Of a stretch of DNA of 64,000 nucleotides, positions 8,161 to 16,900 are shown piece by piece. Position 1 is the stretch's first letter. Each line of letters opens with the position of its first letter. This DNA comes from Bacteroidota bacterium (GTDB lineage: Bacteria > Bacteroidota > Bacteroidia > Chitinophagales > JADIYW01), in NCBI GenBank assembly GCA_016705125.1, contig JADIYW010000004.1:206444-270443 (forward strand), given 5' to 3'. The notes beneath the pieces were generated by a model, which saw only the letters and a program-made list of their open reading frames with translations, was not told the DNA's origin and searched no databases. A program made the translations under genes and the position numbers.

Positions 8161-8991
8161 TTATTGCACTGCATTATTCAAATAATTCTGAAGACAGGTT
8201 TTTCTTTCTGATGCAAATGGATGCGAACGCATCATTTTTTCCAATGCATTTGGTTCTTCATTAGCACTCAATTTGTCAAAAAAATCTAATGCTTTTTCAG
8301 GGTCATAGCCTGCCTTATATGCTAAATAAACACCAGCCAAATCAGATTCCATTTCCTGTGGCTGATTAAATGCCGCAAAAATAGTTGAATACACCGCAGA
8401 AGCCATACCTGACAAATCTGATGAAACACCCATATTCTCGGCTGTTTTAATGCGCTGCACCGATGCTTTGCAATGTTCATTTTCATTGTGCCCAATTTCG
8501 TGTGCTATACAAAATGCCAGTTCATCTTCTGAATTTACAAAATTCATCAAACCAGTGGTAACGTATATAAAACCACCTGCATGAGTCCATGCATTTACAT
8601 CGCTATCGTTTTTTACCAAAGCAATAGTATAAATAATGTCTTTTCTTTCGATGTGCTTTGTGAGTTTCTTTAGCAGCGTTTGTAGTTGTATCAGATTGCT
8701 ATCTATCACCAACAATAAATCTTTTTTCAATACCTTATTAAATTGCTGACCATAGTTATTTTCATCCTTTACCGTTACTTCATCGGCAACTATATTTAAT
8801 AAAAAGGATTCAAATCCGCTTGCCGCATTTATCAGTTGGTCGCCGTCCTTTTTAATACATTCTTCTGGAATAGAAGCAACTATTGAGGTATTGGGAAAAA
8901 TATACGCCTTTTTCTCCTCCACCACTTGGCTCTGACCTTTGCATGCGGTGGCTATAAATAAGCATAAAATGAGGATTATTTTTTGAATCAT
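8161..8991 (-). CDS. M48-family metallopeptidase, lipoprotein
   Basis: The zinc motif HEIGHNENEH (HExxH) is followed by a downstream Glu in ESDLAGVYLAYKAGYDP, as in M48 peptidases (Ste24/BepA/LoiP type). The start is placed at 8991, where ATG overlaps the stop of the ABC gene (ATGA). This gives a proper lipoprotein signal, MIQKIILILCLFIATAC, with Cys17 as the lipidation site. A longer reading from 9045 would add 18 residues with no signal function. The mature protein is predicted to sit on the periplasmic face of a membrane and may take part in quality control or processing of envelope proteins. It is translationally coupled to the FHA-ABC transporter and lies 3 bases before the phosphatase. 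Confidence 0.9.
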   Translation of the reverse strand: MIQKIILILCLFIATACKGQSQVVEEKKAYIFPNTSIVASIPEECIKKDGDQLINAASGFESFLLNIVADEVTVKDENNYGQQFNKVLKKDLLLVIDSNLIQLQTLLKKLTKHIERKDIIYTIALVKNDSDVNAWTHAGGFIYVTTGLMNFVNSEDELAFCIAHEIGHNENEHCKASVQRIKTAENMGVSSDLSGMASAVYSTIFAAFNQPQEMESDLAGVYLAYKAGYDPEKALDFFDKLSANEEPNALEKMMRSHPFASERKTCLQNYLNNAVQ

Positions 8992-10940
8992 AGCATATCT
9001 TTTTTCTTTAAAGCAAAAACAGTTCCAAATATAAAAATAAAGCATAAGCTAATTACCATTATAATATTCATTCCCATATTTTCAGGATTTAAACCTACTG
9101 TAACAGGTAGTTTAAGGGCATCCACTGCATTTATTACCTCAAATTTGGTGGTCATTATGCCATTTGGATTCATTATTGCCATTGGATATTCAACCATACC
9201 CTGAATACAAGTAAAAATGGATGTTCCTAATCTTCCCAAGGAAAAACAACTTAATAATTCAATTAATTTATTGTGGTCAATTGGATAAATAACACCTGAC
9301 AATATGAGTTGTGGAATAAGCAGCAGAGGCAATAATGCAATGGCTTGTTCACTTGTTTTGGCCAAAGCAGACAATAATAAACCCATCAAAACGGCGGCGG
9401 TAGAGATTAAAATCATTGTGCCGGTGAGAGGTAAAAAATAATCGAGGTGTACATTTTCATTTGAATAAAACAGAAATAAAATGCCTACAAATAAAAAGGA
9501 CTGAACCACTGAAAAGAATATTTGAACTGCCAATTTTGAAAGCACATAAGGAAACAATTGTAAGTTATACATTCTTTCTCGGTGATAAATGGGCAATTCT
9601 GCTACAATTTCCCTGGCGGCATTACTTGAACCGAGCCAAATAGCCGTTAGATTTATCATAAATAATACTGACAATGTTAGCTTGTCGAAAATTAGAATGA
9701 TTAAACAAGCAATAATTGGTGCTTGTGCCAACAGAAGTGCCATGTAACCTTTATCATTGATTTTAATTTTAAAATATCTGTAGGTCAACCAATATAATTG
9801 ACGAAAGAAAGGATAACTTGATTTTACCTCCGAAATAGTCGCTGGTTTTTCTTGTTTTTTATCAAAATTAGCGAACCATTTCTCATACCAAATTCGTGCA
9901 TTTTCTGCCTTGTGTAATTCTGTGTAAATATTTATTGAATTTTCTTTCTTAAAATACTCCAAAAATTTATCCTTACCTCCATAATAAGCTAAATAGCCAC
10001 CAGTACCCAACCACATGACTCTGTCAACAAAATTTAAATCCTCTGGTTTGTGTGTAACCATAATAATAGTAGTACCCTTTTGTGTTAGTTTTTTAAGACT
10101 ATTTAAAAATTCTTCTATTGTTTCAGGATCTAAAGGAGAAGTTGGTTCATCGAGGAATAAAACTTTTGGGTCTGATAATAATTCTATGGCTATGGAAATT
10201 CTTTTCCTTTGTCCGCCAGACAATGAGCCAACTTGTTGGTTTAAAATATCTTTAGGCAATAAATTTAGTTCGCTGAGGACTTCATTTATTTTATTATAAA
10301 TTGTATGGTCATCTACTTTGCTTTTGTTCCTCAATTGGTAGGCAAAGTATAATGCTTCTTTAACAGAAAGTTCGCTGTGTACTATATCATCTTGCGGAAC
10401 ATAACCAATCAACTCTTTTAAGTTCTCATAGTTTTTATATAAATCTTTACCAAAAAACTCCACTTTGCCAGATGTAGCAGGACCAAAACCGTTTAATACT
10501 TTGAGCATAACCGATTTTCCACAACCCGATGGGCCGAGTATGGCAATAAAATCTCCTTTAAAAATACTAAATGAAATAGGATTTAAAGCTACTTTTTTAT
10601 TGGAAAATTTCTTGCTGATATCGATTGCAGTAATGGCAATTTCTTTTGGAATACTTTGTTTGCTGAGTGAAAAAACATTATTACCTATAGAAATAAAATC
10701 GGTTTCACTGATGACCACAGAATCATTTATTAGAGGATTTCCATTTACATATGTGTGGTTTTTAGATTTTAAATCTGTAAGTATTATTTTATTTTCCTCT
10801 GTTATTTCTAACTTACAATGTGTTCTGGAAACTGTATTATCATGAACTACTATATCATTATGTTGTTCATTTTCAGACCTTCCAATGTGAATGGAACGTT
10901 TTGAATTGAGTTTGCTTATTATTTCTTCGCTTAATGTCAT
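8988..10940 (-). CDS. FHA domain-ABC ATPase-ABC-2 permease fusion protein
   Basis: This 650-residue single-chain transporter has three parts. Residues about 1-92 form an FHA domain, with IHIGRSENEQHNDIV, SRTHCKLE and the KSKNHTYVNG strand, a phosphothreonine-binding fold. Residues about 98-330 form an ABC ATPase with Walker A GPSGCGKS, signature LSGGQRKR and Walker B VLFLDEPTS. Residues about 385-650 form an ABC-2-type permease with about six membrane helices and an ABCG-like half-transporter order. Such proteins occur in Bacteroidota and cyanobacteria; their substrates are not known. It heads the kinase/phosphatase cluster and is coupled to the M48 gene by an ATGA overlap, so an FHA-read phosphorylation signal controlling export is a reasonable hypothesis. 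A TATATTTG -7 box lies 10 bases before the start codon. Confidence 0.92.
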   Translation of the reverse strand: MTLSEEIISKLNSKRSIHIGRSENEQHNDIVVHDNTVSRTHCKLEITEENKIILTDLKSKNHTYVNGNPLINDSVVISETDFISIGNNVFSLSKQSIPKEIAITAIDISKKFSNKKVALNPISFSIFKGDFIAILGPSGCGKSVMLKVLNGFGPATSGKVEFFGKDLYKNYENLKELIGYVPQDDIVHSELSVKEALYFAYQLRNKSKVDDHTIYNKINEVLSELNLLPKDILNQQVGSLSGGQRKRISIAIELLSDPKVLFLDEPTSPLDPETIEEFLNSLKKLTQKGTTIIMVTHKPEDLNFVDRVMWLGTGGYLAYYGGKDKFLEYFKKENSINIYTELHKAENARIWYEKWFANFDKKQEKPATISEVKSSYPFFRQLYWLTYRYFKIKINDKGYMALLLAQAPIIACLIILIFDKLTLSVLFMINLTAIWLGSSNAAREIVAELPIYHRERMYNLQLFPYVLSKLAVQIFFSVVQSFLFVGILFLFYSNENVHLDYFLPLTGTMILISTAAVLMGLLLSALAKTSEQAIALLPLLLIPQLILSGVIYPIDHNKLIELLSCFSLGRLGTSIFTCIQGMVEYPMAIMNPNGIMTTKFEVINAVDALKLPVTVGLNPENMGMNIIMVISLCFIFIFGTVFALKKKDML

Positions 10941-10950
10941 GGTGGGTTAA

Positions 10951-10958
10951 CAAATATA
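10951..10958 (-). promoter_or_regulatory. Promoter -7 box for the FHA-ABC/kinase cluster
   Basis: On the minus strand TATATTTG matches the Bacteroidota TAnnTTTG consensus and ends 10 bases before the ATG at 10940. No good -33 TTTG is seen at the usual spacing. It is the likely start of transcription for the cluster running down to about 3.7 kb. Confidence 0.5.
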
Positions 10959-11034
10959 GGGGATTGTTTTTAGAATGGGTTGTGTTGGTATAATATCTCA
11001 TTTAAAGAATATTTTACGAATTAAAAAAATAAAA

Positions 11035-11075
11035 AAATGGCATTAGTCGTTTTATAAAACAAACTAACGCCATTT
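11035..11075 (-). terminator. Rho-independent terminator after the beta-oxidation operon
   Basis: Arms AAATGGCATTAGT (11035-11047) and ACTAACGCCATTT (11063-11075) pair with one wobble, and the loop contains a further self-complementary GTTTTATAAAAC. On the minus strand the hairpin is followed by a T-rich run. It lies 31 bases after the thiolase stop codon. Confidence 0.8.
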
Positions 11076-11105
11076 AATTTAAAAAATAGTAAAAAGATTT
11101 TCTAA

Positions 11106-12287
11106 CTACTTCAACAATTCATAAATGCCGGCAATTCCTTGACCACCACCGATACAAGCTGACACCATTCCATATTTTTTGTTTTGTCTCTTCATTTCAT
11201 TCAATAATTGAACCGACAATTTTGCACCCGAACATCCAAGTGGATGACCCAAAGCAATAGCACCACCGTTCACATTGATTTTTGAAGTATCTAAACCAAG
11301 TTCGCGAATAACGGCTAATGATTGTGCAGCGAAAGCCTCATTTAACTCAATCAAATCGATATCGTCTTGCTTCAAACCTGCCATTTTCAATGCTTTTGGA
11401 ATTGCAGCTACTGGCCCGATACCCATGATACGAGGCTCTACACCCACTGTTGTACAAGATACCAACCTAGCCAATGGCTCAATATTTAATTCTTTTACCA
11501 TTTTTTCCGACATAATTAGCGCAAACGCTGCTCCATCAGAAGTTTGTGATGAATTACCCGCTGTTACGCTGCCTCTTGCTGCAAACACTGGTTTCAAAGC
11601 ACCCAAACCCTCTACAGTGGTGTCTTTTCTTGCACCTTCATCAACGCTTACAATATTCGATCTTGTTTTTCGTTTGCCATTTGCATCTAAGTAAATTTCT
11701 TCTACCGTAACAGGTACAATTTCACTTGCAAATTTACCAGATTCTATAGCTTTGATTGCTTTCACATGTGATTCGTAAGAAAAAGTGTCTTGGTCGAGTC
11801 GACTTACTTTAAATTGCTGCGCTACTGCCTCGGCAGTTAATCCCATTGAAGAATAATAATCAGGAGTAGTTGAAGCGATGCCGTAATTTAAAACCGTTCT
11901 CCAGCCTGTCATTGGCAATAAAGACATGCTTTCTACTCCGCCAGCAATGATACAATCAGCCATTCCGGCTTTTATTTTGGCAGTAGCCATTGCAATGGTT
12001 TCTAAACCAGATGCACAATATCTGTTTACTGTTACTCCTCCAACAGTTAGAGGAAGTCCTGCTCTAAGTACAATCATTCTGGCAATCTGCATTCCTGATT
12101 CTGCTTCTGGAATTGCGTTACCACAAATAATGTCTTCAATTCTTGATGGATCCAAATTGGGTACCGAAGCCACCAAATGTTTTACCACATCAGCGCCCAA
12201 ATCATCAGGGCGATAAAAGCGGAATCCGCCTTTTTTTGATTTTCCAATTGCCGATCTATAACCGGCTACTATATATGCTTCGTTCAT
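11106..12287 (-). CDS. fadA: Acetyl-CoA C-acyltransferase (3-ketoacyl-CoA thiolase)
   Basis: This 393-residue thiolase carries out the last step of beta-oxidation, cleaving 3-ketoacyl-CoA with CoA to acetyl-CoA and a shortened acyl-CoA. Visible family signatures are the active-site Cys in NRYCASGLETI (about residue 90), the NEAFAAQSLAV block, the His motif NGGAIALGHPLGCSGA and the second catalytic Cys in CIGGGQGIAGIYELL at the C-terminus. Length matches the family. It is the last gene of the tetR-fadB-IVS-fadA operon, followed at once by a terminator. Confidence 0.95.
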   Translation of the reverse strand: MNEAYIVAGYRSAIGKSKKGGFRFYRPDDLGADVVKHLVASVPNLDPSRIEDIICGNAIPEAESGMQIARMIVLRAGLPLTVGGVTVNRYCASGLETIAMATAKIKAGMADCIIAGGVESMSLLPMTGWRTVLNYGIASTTPDYYSSMGLTAEAVAQQFKVSRLDQDTFSYESHVKAIKAIESGKFASEIVPVTVEEIYLDANGKRKTRSNIVSVDEGARKDTTVEGLGALKPVFAARGSVTAGNSSQTSDGAAFALIMSEKMVKELNIEPLARLVSCTTVGVEPRIMGIGPVAAIPKALKMAGLKQDDIDLIELNEAFAAQSLAVIRELGLDTSKINVNGGAIALGHPLGCSGAKLSVQLLNEMKRQNKKYGMVSACIGGGQGIAGIYELLK

Positions 12288-12303
12288 AAAAAGATTTTTA
12301 GAG

Positions 12304-12684
12304 TCAAGAATCTAGATTTTTAGACACTGACTGATTAATAATGTTTTTTCTAAATCCAAATATCATTTTTTGCAATTCATTAATTTTATTTTCAATAATA
12401 TTTGATTCCCTTTCTTCAAGAAAATTTAATTGTTTTGAAATTAATAGTTGTGTTTCTAATTCAAAAATAGAACCAATCGAAAAATCAAGAAAATGCGCAA
12501 CTTCTTTATTTGAATTTCTACTCGTAGCTTCTGCAATATTACTTGGAATAGAAACAGAACACCTCCGCATTTGTGAAATTAATCCATACATTTCTTCTTT
12601 TGGAAATGTTCTAGTGATTTCATAAATATCTTTAGCGAGTTCCATACTTAAAATCCAAATATTTAATTTTTTAAAATTATGCAT
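12304..12684 (-). CDS. Four-helix bundle protein of the 23S rRNA intervening-sequence (IVS) family
   Basis: The 126-residue, all-helical protein carries the family signatures FKKLNIWILSMELAKDIY near the N-terminus, SQMRRCSVSIPSNIAEA in the middle and LDFSIGSIFELETQL. The family was first seen in intervening sequences of 23S rRNA genes but is widespread as free-standing genes in Bacteroidota, often inside operons or near repeats; a related fold (Avd) works with diversity-generating reverse transcriptases. Here it sits between fadB (gap 44) and fadA (gap 16) in a beta-oxidation operon. The gap to fadB is made of a repeated phrase (CTTGTTTCTTGAATC twice), consistent with late insertion. No role in fatty acid metabolism is known. 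Confidence 0.85.
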   Translation of the reverse strand: MHNFKKLNIWILSMELAKDIYEITRTFPKEEMYGLISQMRRCSVSIPSNIAEATSRNSNKEVAHFLDFSIGSIFELETQLLISKQLNFLEERESNIIENKINELQKMIFGFRKNIINQSVSKNLDS

Positions 12685-12728
12685 TTTCTTCGAGTCTTGT
12701 TTCTTGAATCTTGTTTCTTGAATCCAAA

Positions 12729-15122
12729 TTAATTCCTCAACGGCTTCCCAGTTTGCAACATGGATTGAATTCTTTCAAGCGATTTTTTCTCGGCACAAAG
12801 ACTTAAAAATGCTTCACGCTCTAGATCCAATAAATACTGCTCCGATACTAAAGTAGGCGCAGATAAATCGCCTCCACACATTACATAAGCAATTTTTTGT
12901 GCAATTTTAGCATCATGCTCTGAGATATAACCACCCATTTTGAAAGACTCCACTCCCACTGTAAGCGTACCCAAACCTGTTCTACCTAACACCTGGATAT
13001 CTTTACGAGCTGCTGGTGCTGTATAACCTTGTGCTGCCCTTTTCAATACTTCAGCTTTAGCTTCTTTTATTACTCTTTTAGCGTTAGGCACTACCCTATC
13101 TCTATTTTTTTGCAATAAATTTAAGTCAAATGCTTCCTGTGCTGATGTAGAAACTTTTGCCATTGCAATACTCAAGAAATTATCTTGCAAGGTTTGTATC
13201 ATAGGGTCGCCTGCTTTAAAACTATCGCCAGTACGCATAGCCAATTCCTTGGTACCACCACCAGCAGGAATTAAACCAACACCTACTTCAACCAAACCGA
13301 TATATGATTCGGCAGATGCAATAGCAGCATCAGAGTGCATTACCAACTCGCAACCGCCACCAAGCGACATGCCATGTGGTGCCGAAACAACTGGAATACC
13401 TGAATATCGAGCACGCATCATCGTATTTTGAAAAGCACGGATAGCAAAATCTAATTCATCGTATTCTTGCTCCATTGCCATCATGAAAATCATCATCAGA
13501 TTAGCACCTACTGAAAAATTAGGAGCATCATTTCCGATAACTAATCCTGCAAAGTTTTTCTCTGCTATTTCAATTGATTTATTGATAGATTCCAACACAT
13601 CGCCACCTAATGAATTCATTTTTGAGGTAAACTCCAAACAAACAACTCCATCTCCGATATCGTGCAAAGTACCACCAGTATTTTTGTAAACGGCCTTCTG
13701 CTCTCTAAAATTATCTAAAATAATAAATGTACCTGCTCCTGGAATTGGTTGGAATGATTTAGATGCTAAATCGTAGAATTTCTTAACCCCATTTTCTACC
13801 TTATAAAAAGCAGTATTTCCTGCAGCTGCAAATTCTTTTACCCAAGCACCAATAGTAAATCCATCAGCCTCAGCCAATTCAATACCTTTTTGAACACCTA
13901 CTAAATCCCAATATTGAAAAGGACCAATGTCCCAAGCAAAACCAGCCCTTAATGCATCATCAACAGCATATAAATTATCAGAAATTTCAGGTACACGATT
14001 CGAAACATATGCAAATAGACCTGCTAAAGATTTTTGTACTAATTGAGCGCCTTTATCGTCACCTTTTACAAAGGCTTTAATTTTTCCAGCAAGTGTTTCT
14101 TGTGTGTTTGCTGCATCCAATGAAGGGAATTTCACCTTTCCAATTGGTTCATATTGCAAAGTGTCTAACCTTAAGACTTTTATAACTGGTTTTCCGTCTG
14201 CTCCAGTTTCTTTTGAATAATACCCTTTTTTAGTTTTGTTGCCAAACCATTTGTTTTCATGCAAAAACTCGATGAACTTATGCGGTTTGAAATTTTTGGC
14301 TTGTTCATCATCAGGACAATTATCTTTAATGCCTTGCGCTACTTTAGTACCTGTATCTATACCTACTAAATCAGACAATTTGAAGGTACCCGTTTTAGGT
14401 CGACCAATTGCAGGACCAGTTAATTTATCTGCCTCTTCTATGGTTAAACCTAAATCAACAGTAAGTTGGATTATTTTTTCCATAGCATAAACACCTACTC
14501 TATTTGCAATAAATGCAGGTGTATCTTTACACAAAACCGTTTCTTTACCTAGGAATTTATCGCCATAATCCATTAAAAATGACACCACTGAAGGGTCCGT
14601 TTTTGTAGTAGGAATTATTTCTAATAATTTAAGATACCTTGGCGGATTAAAGAAGTGGGTACCACAAAAATGCTTTACAAAATCCTCACTTCTGCCTTCC
14701 TCTAACAAATTAATAGGAATTCCAGAAGTATTTGAAGTAATCAAACTACCTGGTTTACGGTGTTTTTCTACTTTTTCATACACTTGCTTTTTGATGTCCA
14801 AACGCTCCACAACAACTTCAATTACCCAGTCACAATCTTTGATTTTGTGCATATCATCATCAAAATTTCCTGTAGAAACCCTAGCAGCGCTAGCAGCGCT
14901 ATATGCAGGATTTGGTTTTGATTTAACAGCAAATGCAAGCATATCGTTTACGATACGATTTCTAGCTTTAGGATTTGATTTCTCCTCCTCTTTTAGATCA
15001 AAAGGAACGATGTCCAGCAATAAAACTTCGCAGCCAATATTGGCAAAATGCAAAGCAATACCTGAACCCATTACGCCTGAACCCAAAACGGCTACCTTCT
15101 TAATGGTTCTGTTGTTTTCCAT
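12729..15122 (-). CDS. fadB: 3-hydroxyacyl-CoA dehydrogenase / enoyl-CoA hydratase fusion
   Basis: This 797-residue bifunctional beta-oxidation enzyme has the dehydrogenase first. The Rossmann motif VLGSGVMGSGIALHFAN is at about 10-26, followed by the HADH N- and C-terminal domains (FCGTHFFNPPRYLKLLEIIP, with the catalytic His/Asn region) to about residue 440. The enoyl-CoA hydratase/isomerase domain comes last, with oxyanion segments FSVGANLMM and GMSLGGGCEL and the catalytic Glu region GLVEVGVGLIPAGGG. This HADH-ECH order is the reverse of E. coli FadB and is common in Bacteroidota and Actinobacteria. It hydrates enoyl-CoA and oxidises the L-3-hydroxyacyl product for the thiolase encoded two genes downstream. 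It lies 24 bases after the TetR gene on the same strand. Confidence 0.95.
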   Translation of the reverse strand: MENNRTIKKVAVLGSGVMGSGIALHFANIGCEVLLLDIVPFDLKEEEKSNPKARNRIVNDMLAFAVKSKPNPAYSAASAARVSTGNFDDDMHKIKDCDWVIEVVVERLDIKKQVYEKVEKHRKPGSLITSNTSGIPINLLEEGRSEDFVKHFCGTHFFNPPRYLKLLEIIPTTKTDPSVVSFLMDYGDKFLGKETVLCKDTPAFIANRVGVYAMEKIIQLTVDLGLTIEEADKLTGPAIGRPKTGTFKLSDLVGIDTGTKVAQGIKDNCPDDEQAKNFKPHKFIEFLHENKWFGNKTKKGYYSKETGADGKPVIKVLRLDTLQYEPIGKVKFPSLDAANTQETLAGKIKAFVKGDDKGAQLVQKSLAGLFAYVSNRVPEISDNLYAVDDALRAGFAWDIGPFQYWDLVGVQKGIELAEADGFTIGAWVKEFAAAGNTAFYKVENGVKKFYDLASKSFQPIPGAGTFIILDNFREQKAVYKNTGGTLHDIGDGVVCLEFTSKMNSLGGDVLESINKSIEIAEKNFAGLVIGNDAPNFSVGANLMMIFMMAMEQEYDELDFAIRAFQNTMMRARYSGIPVVSAPHGMSLGGGCELVMHSDAAIASAESYIGLVEVGVGLIPAGGGTKELAMRTGDSFKAGDPMIQTLQDNFLSIAMAKVSTSAQEAFDLNLLQKNRDRVVPNAKRVIKEAKAEVLKRAAQGYTAPAARKDIQVLGRTGLGTLTVGVESFKMGGYISEHDAKIAQKIAYVMCGGDLSAPTLVSEQYLLDLEREAFLSLCAEKKSLERIQSMLQTGKPLRN

Positions 15123-15146
15123 ATATATAAATGATTTTTAAATGAT

Positions 15147-15737
15147 TTAATGCTTGTTTGGTTTACCTTCTAATGCAAAGGATGCAAATCTGTCAATTAT
15201 TCGTTCATAGGCATTTTTCATGAATCGGGGGTCTCTAAATATTCGAGTCATCATTATAGCTCCTTCAATTTCTGCCACTGTTTGCTCTGCTAGTTTGGTT
15301 GCTTCAAATTCACCAGTTATTTGAACGAAAATATGTTTGGTTGCAGCAATCCACTCCGCAAAAAAACCCTTTATTTGATCCGAAAATTCTGGGATTACCC
15401 TTGCCGTTTCTACTCCAATATTGCCCATTACATCTCCGCCATCATCACTTAAAAGCATCTTTTCAGACACTTTAAACATTTTCTCAATTCGCTCCTGAGG
15501 GCTAAGATTTTCATCATAGGCAATAGAAAAAATTTCTTTTCTAAAATACTCATGTACAAATTGTATTACTGCATGCATTAACGCCTCTTTACTTGCAAAA
15601 TAATGGTAAATACTGCCTTTTAACAAACCACAGGCTTCAGCAATATCAGCTATTGAGGTATTGTGATAGCTCTTTTTCCTAAACAACTTTAAAGATTCTT
15701 TGAGAATAAAATCTATACTTACTTTTTGTTTTGGCAC
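15147..15737 (-). CDS. TetR/AcrR-family regulator of the beta-oxidation operon
   Basis: The 196-residue protein has an N-terminal TetR helix-turn-helix (about 8-55, with SIADIAEACGLLKGSIYHYFASKEAL) and a variable ligand-binding C-domain. The only plausible start is a GTG at 15737. It is the first gene of the operon with fadB and fadA, which points to a FadR-like sensor of acyl-CoA that represses the operon and its own gene. Supporting this, a near-perfect palindrome lies 42 bases upstream and overlaps the -33 box of the single promoter seen here. The ligand is inferred from the operon, not from sequence. Confidence 0.9.
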   Translation of the reverse strand: MPKQKVSIDFILKESLKLFRKKSYHNTSIADIAEACGLLKGSIYHYFASKEALMHAVIQFVHEYFRKEIFSIAYDENLSPQERIEKMFKVSEKMLLSDDGGDVMGNIGVETARVIPEFSDQIKGFFAEWIAATKHIFVQITGEFEATKLAEQTVAEIEGAIMMTRIFRDPRFMKNAYERIIDRFASFALEGKPNKH

Positions 15738-15756
15738 TTTTGTAATTTTTAATTAT

Positions 15757-15787
15757 CAAATTTAATACAATTAAAGTTTTTACCAAA
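15757..15787 (-). promoter_or_regulatory. Promoter of the tetR-fadB-IVS-fadA operon
   Basis: On the minus strand the -33 TTTG (15784-15787) and -7 TAAATTTG (15757-15764) are 19 bases apart, close to the Bacteroidota consensus. The transcript would start about 15-20 bases before the GTG start of the regulator. Confidence 0.7.
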
Positions 15788-15802
15788 CGGTTGTTTGGTA
15801 AA
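15779..15802. promoter_or_regulatory. TetR operator palindrome
   Basis: Arms TACCAAAC and GTTTGGTA around a four-base GGTT centre, extended by one more TT/AA pair on each side, form a palindrome typical of TetR/AcrR-family sites. It covers the -33 box of the operon promoter, so binding would block transcription. The cognate protein is assumed to be the one encoded 42 bases downstream. Confidence 0.75.
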
Positions 15803-15933
15803 TTGTATGTTAAGTTTTATCTTTTTAAACATATTTCCAAAATTCAACTTCAAAAAAACATTTTGAAGAAAAAATAAAATCAAACTTTTTATAATTTCGC
15901 CAACTATAAATCATCAAAAAGTAATTTTAAATT

Positions 15934-16839
15934 TTGCATTTATTTAAGAATAACCTTTTTTACCTTAGTATTGTTCAATTTTTGATCATTTTAGGAAACC
16001 CAAAATGCCATCAAACCCTCAATCAAAAAGGTGATAATATTGAAAAAAATGGCAATTCTCTCGAATTATCGGAATACCGACTTTTGGAAGATTCACTTAA
16101 CGAGTTGTATGTTTCACCTAATATTGAAATGGATAGTTTCAAATGTATTGATTCAATTACATATCATGTAAATATCGATACTTTAACCCAATTACCCTTT
16201 TTATACAATCCTTTATCATTACTCGGTCAAATCAAATTTGCTTGTGACACAAACTTTGTCCCGGTGCTTAAATATACTCAAAAAGATGGCATTTACCTCA
16301 GGCGTGCTGCTTATGAAAGCTTTGTTAAAATGGCAGACACAGCAGCTTTAGAAGGCATTCAACTAAATATTATTTCTGCTGGAAGAGAATTTAACCATCA
16401 AAAGGCAATTTGGGAAACCAAATGGACGACGAAATACAACTATATTTCAAATCCCATCTCACGTGCCAAAGAAATTCTTAATTACAGTGCAATGCCTGGC
16501 AGTTCAAGACACCATTGGGGCACTGAAGTAGACATAAATGCTTTAAGTAATGCTTATTTTTCAACTGGTGAAGGAAAAAAAACATATGATTGGATGGTTA
16601 AAAATGCAGCCCGATTTGGCTATTGCCAGGTATATAACAATAAAAATGACCGAAATTTCAAAGGGTATAATGAGGAACGTTGGCATTGGTCGTATATGCC
16701 GCTTTCAACCATTATGCTCGAAGATTACTTAAAACAGATTGACTATTCAATGATAACTGGATTTTTAGGAGAAGAAACAGCAACTGAACTTCAAATAATC
16801 GACAATTACGTAAAAGCGATTAATACTGGTTGTCATTAA
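15934..16839 (+). CDS. M15-family D-Ala-D-Ala carboxypeptidase (VanY-like)
   Basis: The zinc ligands and catalytic residues of M15B peptidases are present: SRHHWGTEVD (about 191-200; His193, Asp200) and EERWHW (about 247-252; Glu248, His251). The N-terminus is a hydrophobic export signal. The only nearby start in frame is a TTG at 15934; the first ATG comes 66 residues later and would remove the signal, so TTG is preferred. About 90 residues between the signal and the domain have no recognised fold. The enzyme would trim the last D-Ala of peptidoglycan peptides in the periplasm. It is transcribed divergently from the tetR operon, with about 130 bases between the start and the operator, so co-regulation is possible but not shown. 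Confidence 0.85.
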   Translation: MHLFKNNLFYLSIVQFLIILGNPKCHQTLNQKGDNIEKNGNSLELSEYRLLEDSLNELYVSPNIEMDSFKCIDSITYHVNIDTLTQLPFLYNPLSLLGQIKFACDTNFVPVLKYTQKDGIYLRRAAYESFVKMADTAALEGIQLNIISAGREFNHQKAIWETKWTTKYNYISNPISRAKEILNYSAMPGSSRHHWGTEVDINALSNAYFSTGEGKKTYDWMVKNAARFGYCQVYNNKNDRNFKGYNEERWHWSYMPLSTIMLEDYLKQIDYSMITGFLGEETATELQIIDNYVKAINTGCH

Positions 16840-16900
16840 ATACAAATACACATTTGATATGCGTATTTTTTTTAAATAAGAAAAAAAAAGAACCATTACT

